Source: Blastococcus litoris | GTDB lineage: Bacteria; Actinomycetota; Actinomycetes; Mycobacteriales; Geodermatophilaceae | Length of the DNA stretch: 64,000 nt | NCBI RefSeq assembly: GCF_003075095.1 | Contig: NZ_QCZF01000001.1 | Span: forward strand, 124,001 to 188,000 | Direction of reading: 5' to 3' | Part shown: piece after piece, positions 26,313-34,315 of the stretch | Position numbering within the stretch: position 1 is the stretch's first letter | Layout: each line of letters begins with the position of its first letter | Notes under the pieces: generated by a model | Seen by the model: only the letters and a program-made list of their open reading frames with translations | What the model was told of the DNA's origin: nothing | Databases searched by the model: none | Position numbers and translations under genes: made by a program

Positions 26313-26953
26313 GGCGCCGGCTGCTCGTGCCCGCCCTGGCCCTGGCCCTGGCCGGCTGCGGGGTGCCCGCGGGTGGCACGCCGCGGGCGATCCCGTCGTC
26401 GGAGGTGCCGTACGGGCTGGCGGACCCCAGCCCGGCGCCGACGGCGCCGGGCACCGCCGTACCGCTCGAGACGCCGTCCCAGGTCTACTTCCTCAGCGCG
26501 CAGGACGTGCTCGTCGGCGTGCCGCGGGAGGTGGAGGGGGCCACGCTGCGCGACCGGCTGGCCGACCTGCTGGCGGCGCTGGAGACCGGGCCGAGCGATG
26601 CGGAGCGCAGGGAGCAGCTGTCCACGCTGCTGACCCCCGAGGCGCGGCTGTCCCTCACCGACCTCACCGACCACGTCGCGACCATCGACATCGCTCTGCC
26701 CGCGGGCGCGCCGTCCGGAGCCGCGAGCCGCCGGGCCGTGGCGCAGCTGGTGCTCACCGCGACCAGCCTGAGCGGCGTGGACGCGGTGTCGCTGACCATC
26801 GGCGGCGACCCGGTGGAGGCGCCGCTGCCGACGGGGGAGCTGACGTCGTCGATGCTGACCGCCTCCGACTACGCGGTCTTCCTCACAGCTCCGGCGACCC
26901 CGTCGGCCGCGCCCGCGGAGCCGCCGTCCGCGGTTCCGGCGCCGCCGTCCTGA
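26309..26953 (+). CDS. GerMN-domain lipoprotein
   Basis: A 214-residue lipoprotein. The signal ends in a lipobox (ALALALAGCG, Cys about 17). A Pro-rich linker precedes a GerMN-like domain (about 55-190: VYFLSAQDVLVGVPREVE, LRDRLADLLAALETGP, ATIDIALP). The C-terminus is Pro/Ala-rich. Third gene of the RR-HK operon, in the same position as lpqB after mtrAB in mycobacteria, though much shorter than LpqB and lacking its beta-propeller. It probably modulates the kinase from outside, which is inferred. Stop is three bases from the convergent gene stop (TGA CGC TCA). Confidence 0.82.
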   Translation: MRRRLLVPALALALAGCGVPAGGTPRAIPSSEVPYGLADPSPAPTAPGTAVPLETPSQVYFLSAQDVLVGVPREVEGATLRDRLADLLAALETGPSDAERREQLSTLLTPEARLSLTDLTDHVATIDIALPAGAPSGAASRRAVAQLVLTATSLSGVDAVSLTIGGDPVEAPLPTGELTSSMLTASDYAVFLTAPATPSAAPAEPPSAVPAPPS

Positions 26954-26956
26954 CGC

Positions 26957-27844
26957 TCACCCGGCCAGGATCTTCGCCTTCTGGGCGGCGAACTCCTCCT
27001 CGGTGAGGATCCCGGCGTCGCGCAGCTCGCCGAGCTTGCGCAGCTGCTCGACCATGTCGGTCTGCGGCGGCGCGGCCGGCGGGGGAGCCGCCGGGGCGGG
27101 GGCGCCGAACCCGGGAGTCATGTGGTGGACGTACTGCGACTGCCGCTCGACCGTCTTCTTCTGCCGCGCCTCGCTGATCAGCGGCGCGAGCAGGTCCATG
27201 ACCGCGTAGGGCCCTTCCACGTTGTCGAGCACGACCTGGCCGGTCGTCGTCCCCTCGACGTTGCCGCTGAGGGTGAACATGTCGGCCTTCGCCCCGTAGG
27301 ACGGGTCCTCCAGCACGAGGACGACGTCGCCGACGTCGTTGCCGCGCTGCCAGACGGCCTGGCGCACGTCCATGTCCTTGACCGCCCACAGCGGCACGCT
27401 CTCGGTGCGGGTGCCGAGCAGCCCGCTCTCGATCCAGACCCGGTCCCTGGTGATCCGGTAGCGGGCCTTCGAGACGCCGGCGGCGCTGGTGGCGGCGCTC
27501 TTGCTCTCGCCGAACCAGAGCGTGCTCGGGTCGTTCGCCCACTGCTCGGTGCGCCTGGCGTTCTGCTCGGCCAGCTTCTGCTTGCCCTGGTCGGCCATCG
27601 CCTTGCCCTGGTCGGCGACCTGCTTGAGGCGGTCCTTCCAGCTGAGCTTGCCGCCGGCCGCCGCCGTCGCGGGCGGGGGTCCGGGCGGCGGGGGGAAGGC
27701 GGCGGCCGGGGGCGGGAGCTCGGTCGTGAGCGGGTCCTGCCCCGTCGTCCCCTGGTCCGAGACGTGCTCGGTCCAGCTGCTGCCGTCCCAGTACCGGAGC
27801 TCGTGCATGCCGGTCGGGTCGGGCAGCCAGTTCGCGTCCGCCAT
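26957..27844 (-). CDS. DUF2510 / PH-like / SHOCT domain protein
   Basis: A 295-residue cytoplasmic protein. N-terminal DUF2510 motif (NWLPDPTG...RYWDGSSWTEHV), Pro-rich linker, a basic helix (KDRLKQVADQGKAMADQGKQKLAEQ), a central PH-like beta domain (about 125-225; YRITRDRVWIESGLLG), and a C-terminal SHOCT motif (LGELRDAGILTEEEFAAQKAKIL). This combination is frequent in actinobacteria and is thought to be a membrane- or oligomer-associated adaptor. No specific function assignable. Convergent with the two-component operon. Confidence 0.8.
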   Translation of the reverse strand: MADANWLPDPTGMHELRYWDGSSWTEHVSDQGTTGQDPLTTELPPPAAAFPPPPGPPPATAAAGGKLSWKDRLKQVADQGKAMADQGKQKLAEQNARRTEQWANDPSTLWFGESKSAATSAAGVSKARYRITRDRVWIESGLLGTRTESVPLWAVKDMDVRQAVWQRGNDVGDVVLVLEDPSYGAKADMFTLSGNVEGTTTGQVVLDNVEGPYAVMDLLAPLISEARQKKTVERQSQYVHHMTPGFGAPAPAAPPPAAPPQTDMVEQLRKLGELRDAGILTEEEFAAQKAKILAG

Positions 27845-27948
27845 CGCTGTCTCCTCCGTGGTCGTGTGCCGGCAGGAGGATGCCAGCGCCGAGCCGGATA
27901 CGGGGGCTCCCGGGACGCGGGGCGGAGGCGCGGCTGCTCGCGGGACCG

Positions 27949-27968
27949 GTGATCACGATGTGATCACA
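27949..27968. promoter_or_regulatory. Tandem GTGATCAC palindromes upstream of the amino-sugar cluster
   Basis: GTGATCAC at 27949-27956 and again at 27960-27967, the second extended to TGTGATCACA (27959-27968). The centres are exactly 11 bases apart, one helical turn. They lie just upstream of the -35 of the ROK gene, a position suited to activation or to cooperative repression. The binding protein is unknown. Confidence 0.5.
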
Positions 27969-27981
27969 GCCACGGGAACTC

Positions 27982-28012
27982 TTGACAGGAGATTGTAAGG
28001 ACGGTGTCCTAA
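27982..28012 (+). promoter_or_regulatory. Promoter and putative operator of the ROK repressor gene
   Basis: A perfect -35 TTGACA (27982-27987) is followed by an inverted repeat AGGAC-GGT-GTCCT (27998-28010, flanked by T/A pairs at 27996 and 28012). The repeat occupies the -10 region and the start of the leader, where a repressor would block initiation. No good -10 hexamer is visible; TGTCCT (28005-28010) is at the right spacing. Confidence 0.45.
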
Positions 28013-28017
28013 CAAAC

Positions 28018-29196
28018 ATGACGGCGGTGCGCGAGAGCCAGCAGCAGCGGCGGCTCCTGCGTCCGACCAGCAAGGTCCTGCCCGAGCACGCCCGCGCGCA
28101 CAACCGGTCGATGGTCCTGCAGCACCTGTTCCACTTCGGTCCGCACTCGCGGGCCGAGCTCGCCCGCGCCACCGGCCTCACCCGCGTGACGGTCTCCGAC
28201 CTCGTCGGCGGGCTGCTGGCGGAGGGCCTGGTCACCGAGCTGGGCCTGCGCGCCGAGGGGAAGCCCGGCAAGCCCGGCACCCCGGTCGGCCTGCGCACCG
28301 ACGCCTTCCAGATCGTGGCCGTCGACCTCGCCGACGACGAGCGCATGCACGGCGCCGTCCTCGACGTGAACGGGGAGGTGCGCGAACGGCGGTCCGAGGC
28401 GGTCCGCGGACGGCGCGGCCAGGAGGCCGTCGACGCGCTGCTCGCCCTCTGCCAGGAGCTGGTGGCCGCCGCCTCCTGCCCGGTGCTCGGCGTCGGTGTC
28501 GGGTCGCCCGGAGTCGTCGACCCCGAGGGCACCGTCGTCCAGGCGCCCAACCGCGACTGGTACGGCGTCCCCCTGGCCGCGGAGCTCGGGACGGCGCTCG
28601 GCCTGCCGGTCCACGTGGCCAACGACGCCAACACCGCCGCGCTGGGCGAGTTCACCTACGGCGGCGCCTCCGGCGGCGGGTTGCTCGTGCTCACGGTGGG
28701 GGAGGGCGTCGGGTCGGGCATCGTGCTCGACGGCGCCCTCGTCCAGGGCCACGAGCACGCGGCCGGGGAGCTGGGGCACGTCACCGCGGTCGACGAGCGC
28801 GACGACATCGACGGCGCCCCGCTCGGCCGCCCCCAGCCGTGCGCCTGCGGGCGCTCCGGCTGCCTCGAGACGGTGCTGTCGGTACCGGCGATGCGCCGCC
28901 GCGTCGAGGGGCTGGCCCCCGACGCGGCGGCTGCGGCCCTGGCGGCGGTCGGCCGGCGGCTGGGCATCGTGCTCGCGCCGGTGGTCAGCGCGCTCAACCT
29001 CTCCGAGGTCGTGGTCAGCGGCCCGAAGGAACTCCTCGACGGCCCTCTGCGGGAGGCGGCGCTGGCCGCGATCCGCGAGCGCACCATGCCGGTCATCAGC
29101 AGCGACCTGGACCTGCGGATGACCTCGCTCGGCGAGGACGGTGCCCTGTCCGGGGCCGCCGTGCTCGTGCTCTCCGGTCAGCTCGGGGTCACGTGA
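28018..29196 (+). CDS. ROK-family transcriptional repressor (NagC/XylR type)
   Basis: A 392-residue regulator. N-terminal winged helix (RAELARATGLTRVTVSDLVGGLLAEGLV, about 45-75), then a ROK sugar-binding fold with GVGSPGVVDPEG, the zinc-binding CACGRSGCLE and GELGH motifs. It heads the amino-sugar cluster and probably senses GlcNAc-6-P or a related sugar. A hairpin spans its stop codon, separating it from the transporter operon. Start ATG 28018 has only a weak SD (AAGGA). Confidence 0.88.
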   Translation: MTAVRESQQQRRLLRPTSKVLPEHARAHNRSMVLQHLFHFGPHSRAELARATGLTRVTVSDLVGGLLAEGLVTELGLRAEGKPGKPGTPVGLRTDAFQIVAVDLADDERMHGAVLDVNGEVRERRSEAVRGRRGQEAVDALLALCQELVAAASCPVLGVGVGSPGVVDPEGTVVQAPNRDWYGVPLAAELGTALGLPVHVANDANTAALGEFTYGGASGGGLLVLTVGEGVGSGIVLDGALVQGHEHAAGELGHVTAVDERDDIDGAPLGRPQPCACGRSGCLETVLSVPAMRRRVEGLAPDAAAAALAAVGRRLGIVLAPVVSALNLSEVVVSGPKELLDGPLREAALAAIRERTMPVISSDLDLRMTSLGEDGALSGAAVLVLSGQLGVT

Positions 29197-29207
29197 CGAC
29201 CCCGAGC
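29181..29207. terminator. Hairpin spanning the ROK gene stop codon
   Basis: Perfect 10-bp stem (29181-29190 with 29198-29207) around loop ACGTGAC, which contains the TGA stop. Likely terminates the regulator transcript, implying a separate promoter for the transporter operon or read-through. No T tract. Confidence 0.55.
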
Positions 29208-29281
29208 CGACCAGTTGCAGGTCGGAAGACCCCCACGGCGGCGCTGTCCGGCACCGTCCGCGCCAGAGAAGGAAGACCGAC

Positions 29282-30613
29282 ATGAAGATGGTACGTACGG
29301 GCGGCGCGGCCGTCCTCGTCGCCACGATGCTCGCCGTCGCCGCGTGCGGCGGCGACGACGGTGGTTCGGGCGGGAGCGAGGGCGCCGAGCTCCGCCTGTG
29401 GCTCAACGGCACCGACACCCCGCAGGAGCTCCGCGACTACCTCGTGGAGACCTTCGAGGAGCAGAACGAGGGCGCGACCCTCGTGATCGAGGAGCAGGAC
29501 TGGAACGGTCTCGTGCCGCGGCTCCAGACCGCCCTGACCTCGGACGAGCAGACCCCCGACCTCGTCGAGATCGGCAACACGCAGAGCCCGACGTTCACCT
29601 ACGCCGGCGCCTTCAGCGACATCTCCGACCTCTACGAGGACCTCGGCGGCGACGACCTGCTCCCGGCCTTCGTCGACGCCGGGTCGGTCGACGGCACCGT
29701 GTACGCGCTGCCGTACTACTCCGGCGCCCGCGCGGTCTTCTACCGCAAGGACCTCTTCGAGGCCGCCGGCGTCCAGGTGCCGACGACCCTCGACCAGTTC
29801 ACCGAGGCCGCCCGCACGCTGCAGGCGGCCAACCCCGCCGGGACGCCGAACTTCAGCGGCTTCTGGTTCCCCGGCCAGGACTGGTACAACGGCGTCGCCT
29901 GGCTGAACGCCTACGGCGGCGACCTCGCCGTCCAGGAGGGCGACGAGTGGGTCGGCGCCCTGTCGAGCCCCGAGTCGCAGGAGGGCCTGGCCAAGGTCCA
30001 GGAGCTGTTCGCGTCGGCGACCAGCGCCCCGCGCGACGCCGACTCGAACGAGCCGTGGGTCCCGTTCAACAACGGCGAGGCGGCCATGTTCTCCGCCCCG
30101 ACCTGGGCCCGGTGGAGCATCGACCTGCCCGAGTGCAACAAGGGCGTCGACCCCGACGACGAGTCCGACGAGGCCACGGCGCTGCGGGGCGAGCAGCAGG
30201 CCTGCAACGAGGAGAAGACCGGCGTCTTCGCGCTCCCGGGCCTGGAGGAGGGCAGCGCCGCACCGGTGTTCGCCGGCGGCTCGAACATCGCCATCCCGGC
30301 CAAGTCGGGCAACCAGGAGCTCGCCCGCAACCTGCTGGAGATCATCTTCAGCGAGGAGTACCAGACGATGCTGGCCGAGAACGGCCTCATCCCGGGCAAC
30401 ACCGAGTACGCCGACTCCCTCGGTGACGACGTGTACGCCCAGGCCGCCCTCGCCGCCGCCGTCGACGCCGAGCTGACGCCGGCCGCGGAGAAGTGGGCCG
30501 ACGTCGAGGGTGCCCGCATCCTGGAGGACTTCTTCCAGGAGATCGCCGGAGGAGCCGACCTCGCCACCGCGGCGGAGAAGGCCGACCAGCTGATCACCGA
30601 CACGCTCGACTGA
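29282..30613 (+). CDS. Sugar ABC transporter substrate-binding lipoprotein
   Basis: A 443-residue family 1 solute-binding protein. The lipoprotein signal ends in VAAC (Cys about 20), followed by a Gly/Ser/Asp tether. Characteristic stretches include LPYYSGARAVFYRKDLFEAAG and the C-terminal FSEEYQTMLAENGLIP. SD AGAAGGA, start ATG 29282. The kinase, NagB, NagA and hexosaminidase nearby point to N-acetylglucosamine or chitooligosaccharides as ligand (compare NgcE/DasA of Streptomyces); that is inference from context. Confidence 0.93.
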   Translation: MKMVRTGGAAVLVATMLAVAACGGDDGGSGGSEGAELRLWLNGTDTPQELRDYLVETFEEQNEGATLVIEEQDWNGLVPRLQTALTSDEQTPDLVEIGNTQSPTFTYAGAFSDISDLYEDLGGDDLLPAFVDAGSVDGTVYALPYYSGARAVFYRKDLFEAAGVQVPTTLDQFTEAARTLQAANPAGTPNFSGFWFPGQDWYNGVAWLNAYGGDLAVQEGDEWVGALSSPESQEGLAKVQELFASATSAPRDADSNEPWVPFNNGEAAMFSAPTWARWSIDLPECNKGVDPDDESDEATALRGEQQACNEEKTGVFALPGLEEGSAAPVFAGGSNIAIPAKSGNQELARNLLEIIFSEEYQTMLAENGLIPGNTEYADSLGDDVYAQAALAAAVDAELTPAAEKWADVEGARILEDFFQEIAGGADLATAAEKADQLITDTLD

Positions 30614-30620
30614 CGGCGGT

Positions 30621-30653
30621 CCGGGGGTGCGGACGCAGCGTCCGCACCCCCGG
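30621..30653. terminator. Attenuator hairpin between binding protein and permease genes
   Basis: Perfect 15-bp stem (30621-30635 / 30639-30653) with loop CAG, ten bases after the binding-protein stop. Such structures commonly stabilise the upstream mRNA or partly terminate, giving more binding protein than permease. Confidence 0.65.
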
Positions 30654-30695
30654 CCTCGGTCGCCGTATCTCGAACACCGCACCCCGGAGCCCGTC

Positions 30696-31691
30696 GTGCC
30701 CGCTCCCCACTTCTCCCCGCCCGCCGCGGCGCCTCCCGCGCCGCCTCCCTCGCCCGTGGTCCCGGTCCCCGTCGACGCGACGGGGGCGGACGGCCCCCGT
30801 CGCCGGTCGTTGCGGTCGCGGCTCAACCCCTACCTGCTGCTGGTCCCGGCGCTGGTGCCGATCGGCGTGGCCCTGGGCTACCCCCTGGTCCGCCAGTTCT
30901 GGATCTCGTTCCAGGAGTACGGGCTGGCCCAGCAGTTCGGCCGGCCGGCCGAGTGGGTCGGGCTGCGCAACTACGTCGACCTGCTCTCCGACGGCTACGT
31001 GTGGGGCGTCATCGCCCGGTCGATCGCCTTCTGCCTGGTCAACGCCGCGCTCACCATGGTCATCGGCGTGGCGGTGGCGGTGCTCATGACCAAGGTCGGC
31101 CGCGCCGCGCGGATCACGCTCCAGGTGGGCCTGCTCCTGGCCTGGGGCACCCCCGTGCTGGCCACGATGACGGTCTGGCAGTGGCTGTTCGACTCCCAGT
31201 ACGGCGTCGTCAACTGGCTGCTCGCCGAGCCGCTGGGCATGGACGGCATGCGGTACCACTCCTGGATCATCGAACCGCTGTCGTTCTACTTCGTGGCCAC
31301 GGTGATCGTGGTCTGGATGAGCGTCCCGTTCGTGGTCTTCACCGTCTACGCGGGCCTGCTCCAGGTGCCCGCGGAGTGCGTCGAGGCAGCCCAGCTCGAC
31401 GGCGCCACCGGGTGGCAGCGGTTCTGGCACCTGTCGGTGCCCCTGGTGAAGCCGGTCCTGTTCGTCGTCGCGCTGCTGCAGATCATCTGGGACCTGCGGG
31501 TGTTCACCCAGATCTACGTCCTGCAACGGGGCGGGGCGCCGACCCGCGACACCCACCTGCTGGGCACCTACATCTACTCGCTGTCCAAGGAGTTCTCGAT
31601 GGCCGGCGCCATGGCCACGATCATGCTGGTCATCACGCTGGCCCTCACCGGCTTCTACATCCGCCGCATGCTGCGGGAGGAGGAGCTGTGA
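30696..31691 (+). CDS. Sugar ABC transporter permease 1
   Basis: A 331-residue permease of the MalF/NgcF type: about 45 residues of Pro-rich cytoplasmic tail, six predicted TM helices (first LNPYLLLVPALVPIGVALGYPL), and the EAA loop (VEAAQLDGATGWQRFWHLSVPLVKP). GTG 30696 is chosen (CGGAG upstream) instead of the longer frame, which runs through the hairpin. Stop overlaps the next permease (GTGA). Confidence 0.9.
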   Translation: MPAPHFSPPAAAPPAPPPSPVVPVPVDATGADGPRRRSLRSRLNPYLLLVPALVPIGVALGYPLVRQFWISFQEYGLAQQFGRPAEWVGLRNYVDLLSDGYVWGVIARSIAFCLVNAALTMVIGVAVAVLMTKVGRAARITLQVGLLLAWGTPVLATMTVWQWLFDSQYGVVNWLLAEPLGMDGMRYHSWIIEPLSFYFVATVIVVWMSVPFVVFTVYAGLLQVPAECVEAAQLDGATGWQRFWHLSVPLVKPVLFVVALLQIIWDLRVFTQIYVLQRGGAPTRDTHLLGTYIYSLSKEFSMAGAMATIMLVITLALTGFYIRRMLREEEL

Positions 31692-32530
31692 CCGCGACGC
31701 GGGGGAGGCGGCCGGTCCGCTGGCTGCTGGGCACCCTGGCGGTCGTCCTCGCGCTCGTCTGGGTCTTCCCGATCTACTGGATGATCAGCAGCGCGTTCCT
31801 GCCCACCAACCGGCTGCGGACGGCGGAGCCGACCTTCTTCCCGACCGACGGGACGCTGGCCAATTTCCGGCGGGTGTTCGCCGATCCCGACTTCTACTCC
31901 TCGTTCAAGGTGTCGCTCGGCGTCACCGTTCTCACATTGGTCGTCGCGATCCTCTTCGCATTCGTCGCCGCGCTCGCCGTGAGCCGTTTCCGGTTCCGCG
32001 GCCGGAAATCGTTCGTGGTGACCATTCTCGTCGTCCAGATGATCCCCGCGGAAGGATTGTTCATCTCGCAGTACCGGATGCTCGACGACTGGAATCTCGT
32101 CAATTCCGTGCTGGGTCTGAGCATCGTCTACGTGGCCGCGGTCCTGCCCTTCACGATCTGGATGCTGCGCGGGTTCGTCGGGGGCATCCCCATCGAGCTC
32201 GAGGAGGCCGCGATGGTCGACGGGCTCTCGCGGACCGGTGCCTTCTTCCGCATCACCTTCCCGCTGCTGGCCCCCGGCCTGGTGGCCTCCGGCGTCTACG
32301 GGTTCCTGCAGGCGTGGAACGAGTACACGCTCGCGCTGGTGGTCATGACCGACCCGGGGGAGCGGACGCTGCCGCTCTGGCTGCAGGGGCTGGTCGAGGC
32401 CAACCGGGCCACCGACTGGGGTGTCGTCATGGCGGGGGCCACGCTGATCGCGGTACCGGTCATCGTCTTCTTCCTGTTCGTGCAGAAGCGGCTGTCCGCC
32501 GGGCTGGTCTCCGGGGCGGTGAAGGGGTGA
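31688..32530 (+). CDS. Sugar ABC transporter permease 2
   Basis: A 280-residue MalG-type permease with six predicted TM helices and EAA loop ELEEAAMVDGLSRTGAFFRITFPLLAPG. Coupled to both neighbours by GTGA overlaps. Codons between about 31861 and 32110 end in A or T far more often than elsewhere (GTT, ACA, GCA, CGT, AAA, ATT, GAA, GGA, AAT twice, GGT), a local departure from the window's codon use; the protein itself looks normal there. Confidence 0.93.
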   Translation: MTATRGRRPVRWLLGTLAVVLALVWVFPIYWMISSAFLPTNRLRTAEPTFFPTDGTLANFRRVFADPDFYSSFKVSLGVTVLTLVVAILFAFVAALAVSRFRFRGRKSFVVTILVVQMIPAEGLFISQYRMLDDWNLVNSVLGLSIVYVAAVLPFTIWMLRGFVGGIPIELEEAAMVDGLSRTGAFFRITFPLLAPGLVASGVYGFLQAWNEYTLALVVMTDPGERTLPLWLQGLVEANRATDWGVVMAGATLIAVPVIVFFLFVQKRLSAGLVSGAVKG

Positions 32531-33522
32531 GCGCCGACCACCGGGGCGCCTGCTCGGTCGGGCTGGACATCGGCGGCACGAAGGTGCTCGGGGTCCTCCT
32601 GGACGAGGAGGCCGCGGTGCGCGCCACCCTGCGCGTACCGACCCGCCAGGGGACCGAGGGCGTGCTGGGCGCGGCGTCGGAGGTCGTGGAGCGGCTGTGC
32701 GCCGCCGCCGGCGTCGACCCGGCCGAGCTCCTCGGGGTGGGCGCGGGCGTGCCGGGGCTGGTCGACCCGGCGACCGGCGAGGTCTCCTTCGCGGTGAACC
32801 TCGGCATCCACGACCGGGCCGTCGCTCTGGCGCCGCTGCTGGCCGACCGGTTCCCCGGGGTGCCGGTCACCGTGGAGAACGACCTGAACGTGGCCGCGGT
32901 GGGCGCGGCGCGCGTGCTCGGGCTGCGCGGTGACCTGGCCTTCCTGGCGCTCGGGACGGGCGTGGCCGCGGGCTTCCTCCTCGACGGCGGCCTGCGGCGC
33001 GGCTTCCGCGGCGGGGCCGGCGAGATCGGGCACCTGCCCTACGACCTGTCCGGTCCGGTCTGCCCGTGCGGACAGCGCGGGTGCCTCGAGCTCTACGGCT
33101 CGGGGTCGGCGCTGGACGCGGCGTGGCCCGCCCGCGACGGCCGGCCGGCAGCGGTGGAGGTGTTCGCCGCCGCGGCCGGGGGCTACCCCGACGCCGTCCG
33201 CGTCCGGGACTCGTTCGCCGACGCCGTCGCGGCCGCGGTGCGCCTGCTGGTGCTCACCGCCGACGTCGAGCACGTGGTGCTCGGCGGCGGGGTGGCCGAG
33301 GTCGGGGCGCCGCTGCTGGAGGCGGTCTGCTCCCGCCTGGACGAGCAGGCCGCCGGGTCGGCGTTCCTGCGCAGCCTGCGGATCGGGGAGCGGGTCCAGG
33401 TGGTCCCGCACGGCGTCCCGGTGGCTCCGATCGGTGCGGCGCTCGCCGCGCGGGAGGCGGTGGTCCCGGCGCCCGCGGTCCCGGCTCGCGTGTTCCCGGC
33501 TCCCGTGTTCCCCGTCCCGTGA
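32527..33522 (+). CDS. ROK-family sugar kinase (probable N-acetylglucosamine kinase)
   Basis: A 331-residue kinase: phosphate-binding DIGGTK (about 13-18), GVGAGVPGLVD, catalytic Asp in ENDLNVAAVGAA, GTGVAAGFLLDGG, and zinc motif GEIGHLPYD with CPCGQRGCLE. It lacks the winged helix of the ROK repressor. The last 20 residues are a Val/Pro/Ala repeat tail. Needed because ABC import, unlike PTS, brings in unphosphorylated sugar; NagB downstream makes GlcNAc kinase more likely than glucokinase. Confidence 0.85.
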   Translation: MSADHRGACSVGLDIGGTKVLGVLLDEEAAVRATLRVPTRQGTEGVLGAASEVVERLCAAAGVDPAELLGVGAGVPGLVDPATGEVSFAVNLGIHDRAVALAPLLADRFPGVPVTVENDLNVAAVGAARVLGLRGDLAFLALGTGVAAGFLLDGGLRRGFRGGAGEIGHLPYDLSGPVCPCGQRGCLELYGSGSALDAAWPARDGRPAAVEVFAAAAGGYPDAVRVRDSFADAVAAAVRLLVLTADVEHVVLGGGVAEVGAPLLEAVCSRLDEQAAGSAFLRSLRIGERVQVVPHGVPVAPIGAALAAREAVVPAPAVPARVFPAPVFPVP

Positions 33523-33532
33523 GGGGGGCGCC

Positions 33533-34315
33533 GTGGAGGTCGTGATCCTCGGCTCGGCCGACGAGGTGGCCCGGCTGGCGGCCGACCGGATCGCCGCCCT
33601 GGTCCGCCGCCGCCCCGAGGCGGTGCTGGGTCTGGCCACCGGGTCCTCGCCGACCGGCATCTACGCCGAGCTGGCGCGGCGCACGGCCGCCGGCGAGCTG
33701 GACATGTCCGGCGTCCGGGGCTTCGCGCTGGACGAGTACGTGGGCATCCCGCCGGCCCACCCGGAGAGCTACGCGGCGGTGATCGCCCGCGAGGTCGTCG
33801 GCCCGCTGGGGATGTCGCCGGACCGCGTGCGGGTGCCCGACGGCCGGGCCGCCGACCTGGAGGCCGCGGCGGAGGAGTACGACCGGGCGATCGCCGCGGC
33901 CGGTGGCATCGACCTGCAGCTGCTCGGGATCGGCGCCAACGGGCACATCGGCTTCAACGAGCCGACGTCGTCGTTCGCCTCGCGCACCCGGATCAAGACC
34001 CTGGCCCCGCGCACGCGCGCGGACAACGCGCGGTTCTTCGCCTCGCCGGACGAGGTGCCGACGCACTGCCTCACCCAGGGCCTGGGCACGATCCTGGAGG
34101 CGCGCGAGCTGCTGCTGGTGGCGCAGGGGGAGGGCAAGGCCGAGGCGGTCGCGGCCGCCGTCGAGGGGCCGCTGACCAGCATGTGCCCGGGGTCGGCGCT
34201 GCAGCTGCACCGGCGGGCCGCCGTCGTCGTCGACGGGGCCGCGGCCTCGGCGCTCCGCCTCACCGACTACTACCGGCACACCTACGCCCACAAGCCGGGG
34301 TGGCAGCGCCCCTAG
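33533..34315 (+). CDS. nagB: Glucosamine-6-phosphate deaminase
   Basis: A 260-residue enzyme converting GlcN-6-P to fructose-6-P and ammonia. Motifs: LATGSSPTGIYAEL, ALDEYVGIP (catalytic Asp), GIGANGHIGFNEP (catalytic Asp/His region), and TQGLGTIL. GTG 33533 follows GAGGGGGG, ten bases after the kinase stop. Its TAG stop shares a CTAG tetranucleotide with the stop of convergent nagA. Confidence 0.95.
   Translation: MEVVILGSADEVARLAADRIAALVRRRPEAVLGLATGSSPTGIYAELARRTAAGELDMSGVRGFALDEYVGIPPAHPESYAAVIAREVVGPLGMSPDRVRVPDGRAADLEAAAEEYDRAIAAAGGIDLQLLGIGANGHIGFNEPTSSFASRTRIKTLAPRTRADNARFFASPDEVPTHCLTQGLGTILEARELLLVAQGEGKAEAVAAAVEGPLTSMCPGSALQLHRRAAVVVDGAAASALRLTDYYRHTYAHKPGWQRP

Noticed and set aside
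31861-32110. Horizontal insertion into the permease gene
   Set aside because: The coding sequence and TM pattern are continuous and no boundary repeats exist; only codon use differs, so I report it as a codon patch.
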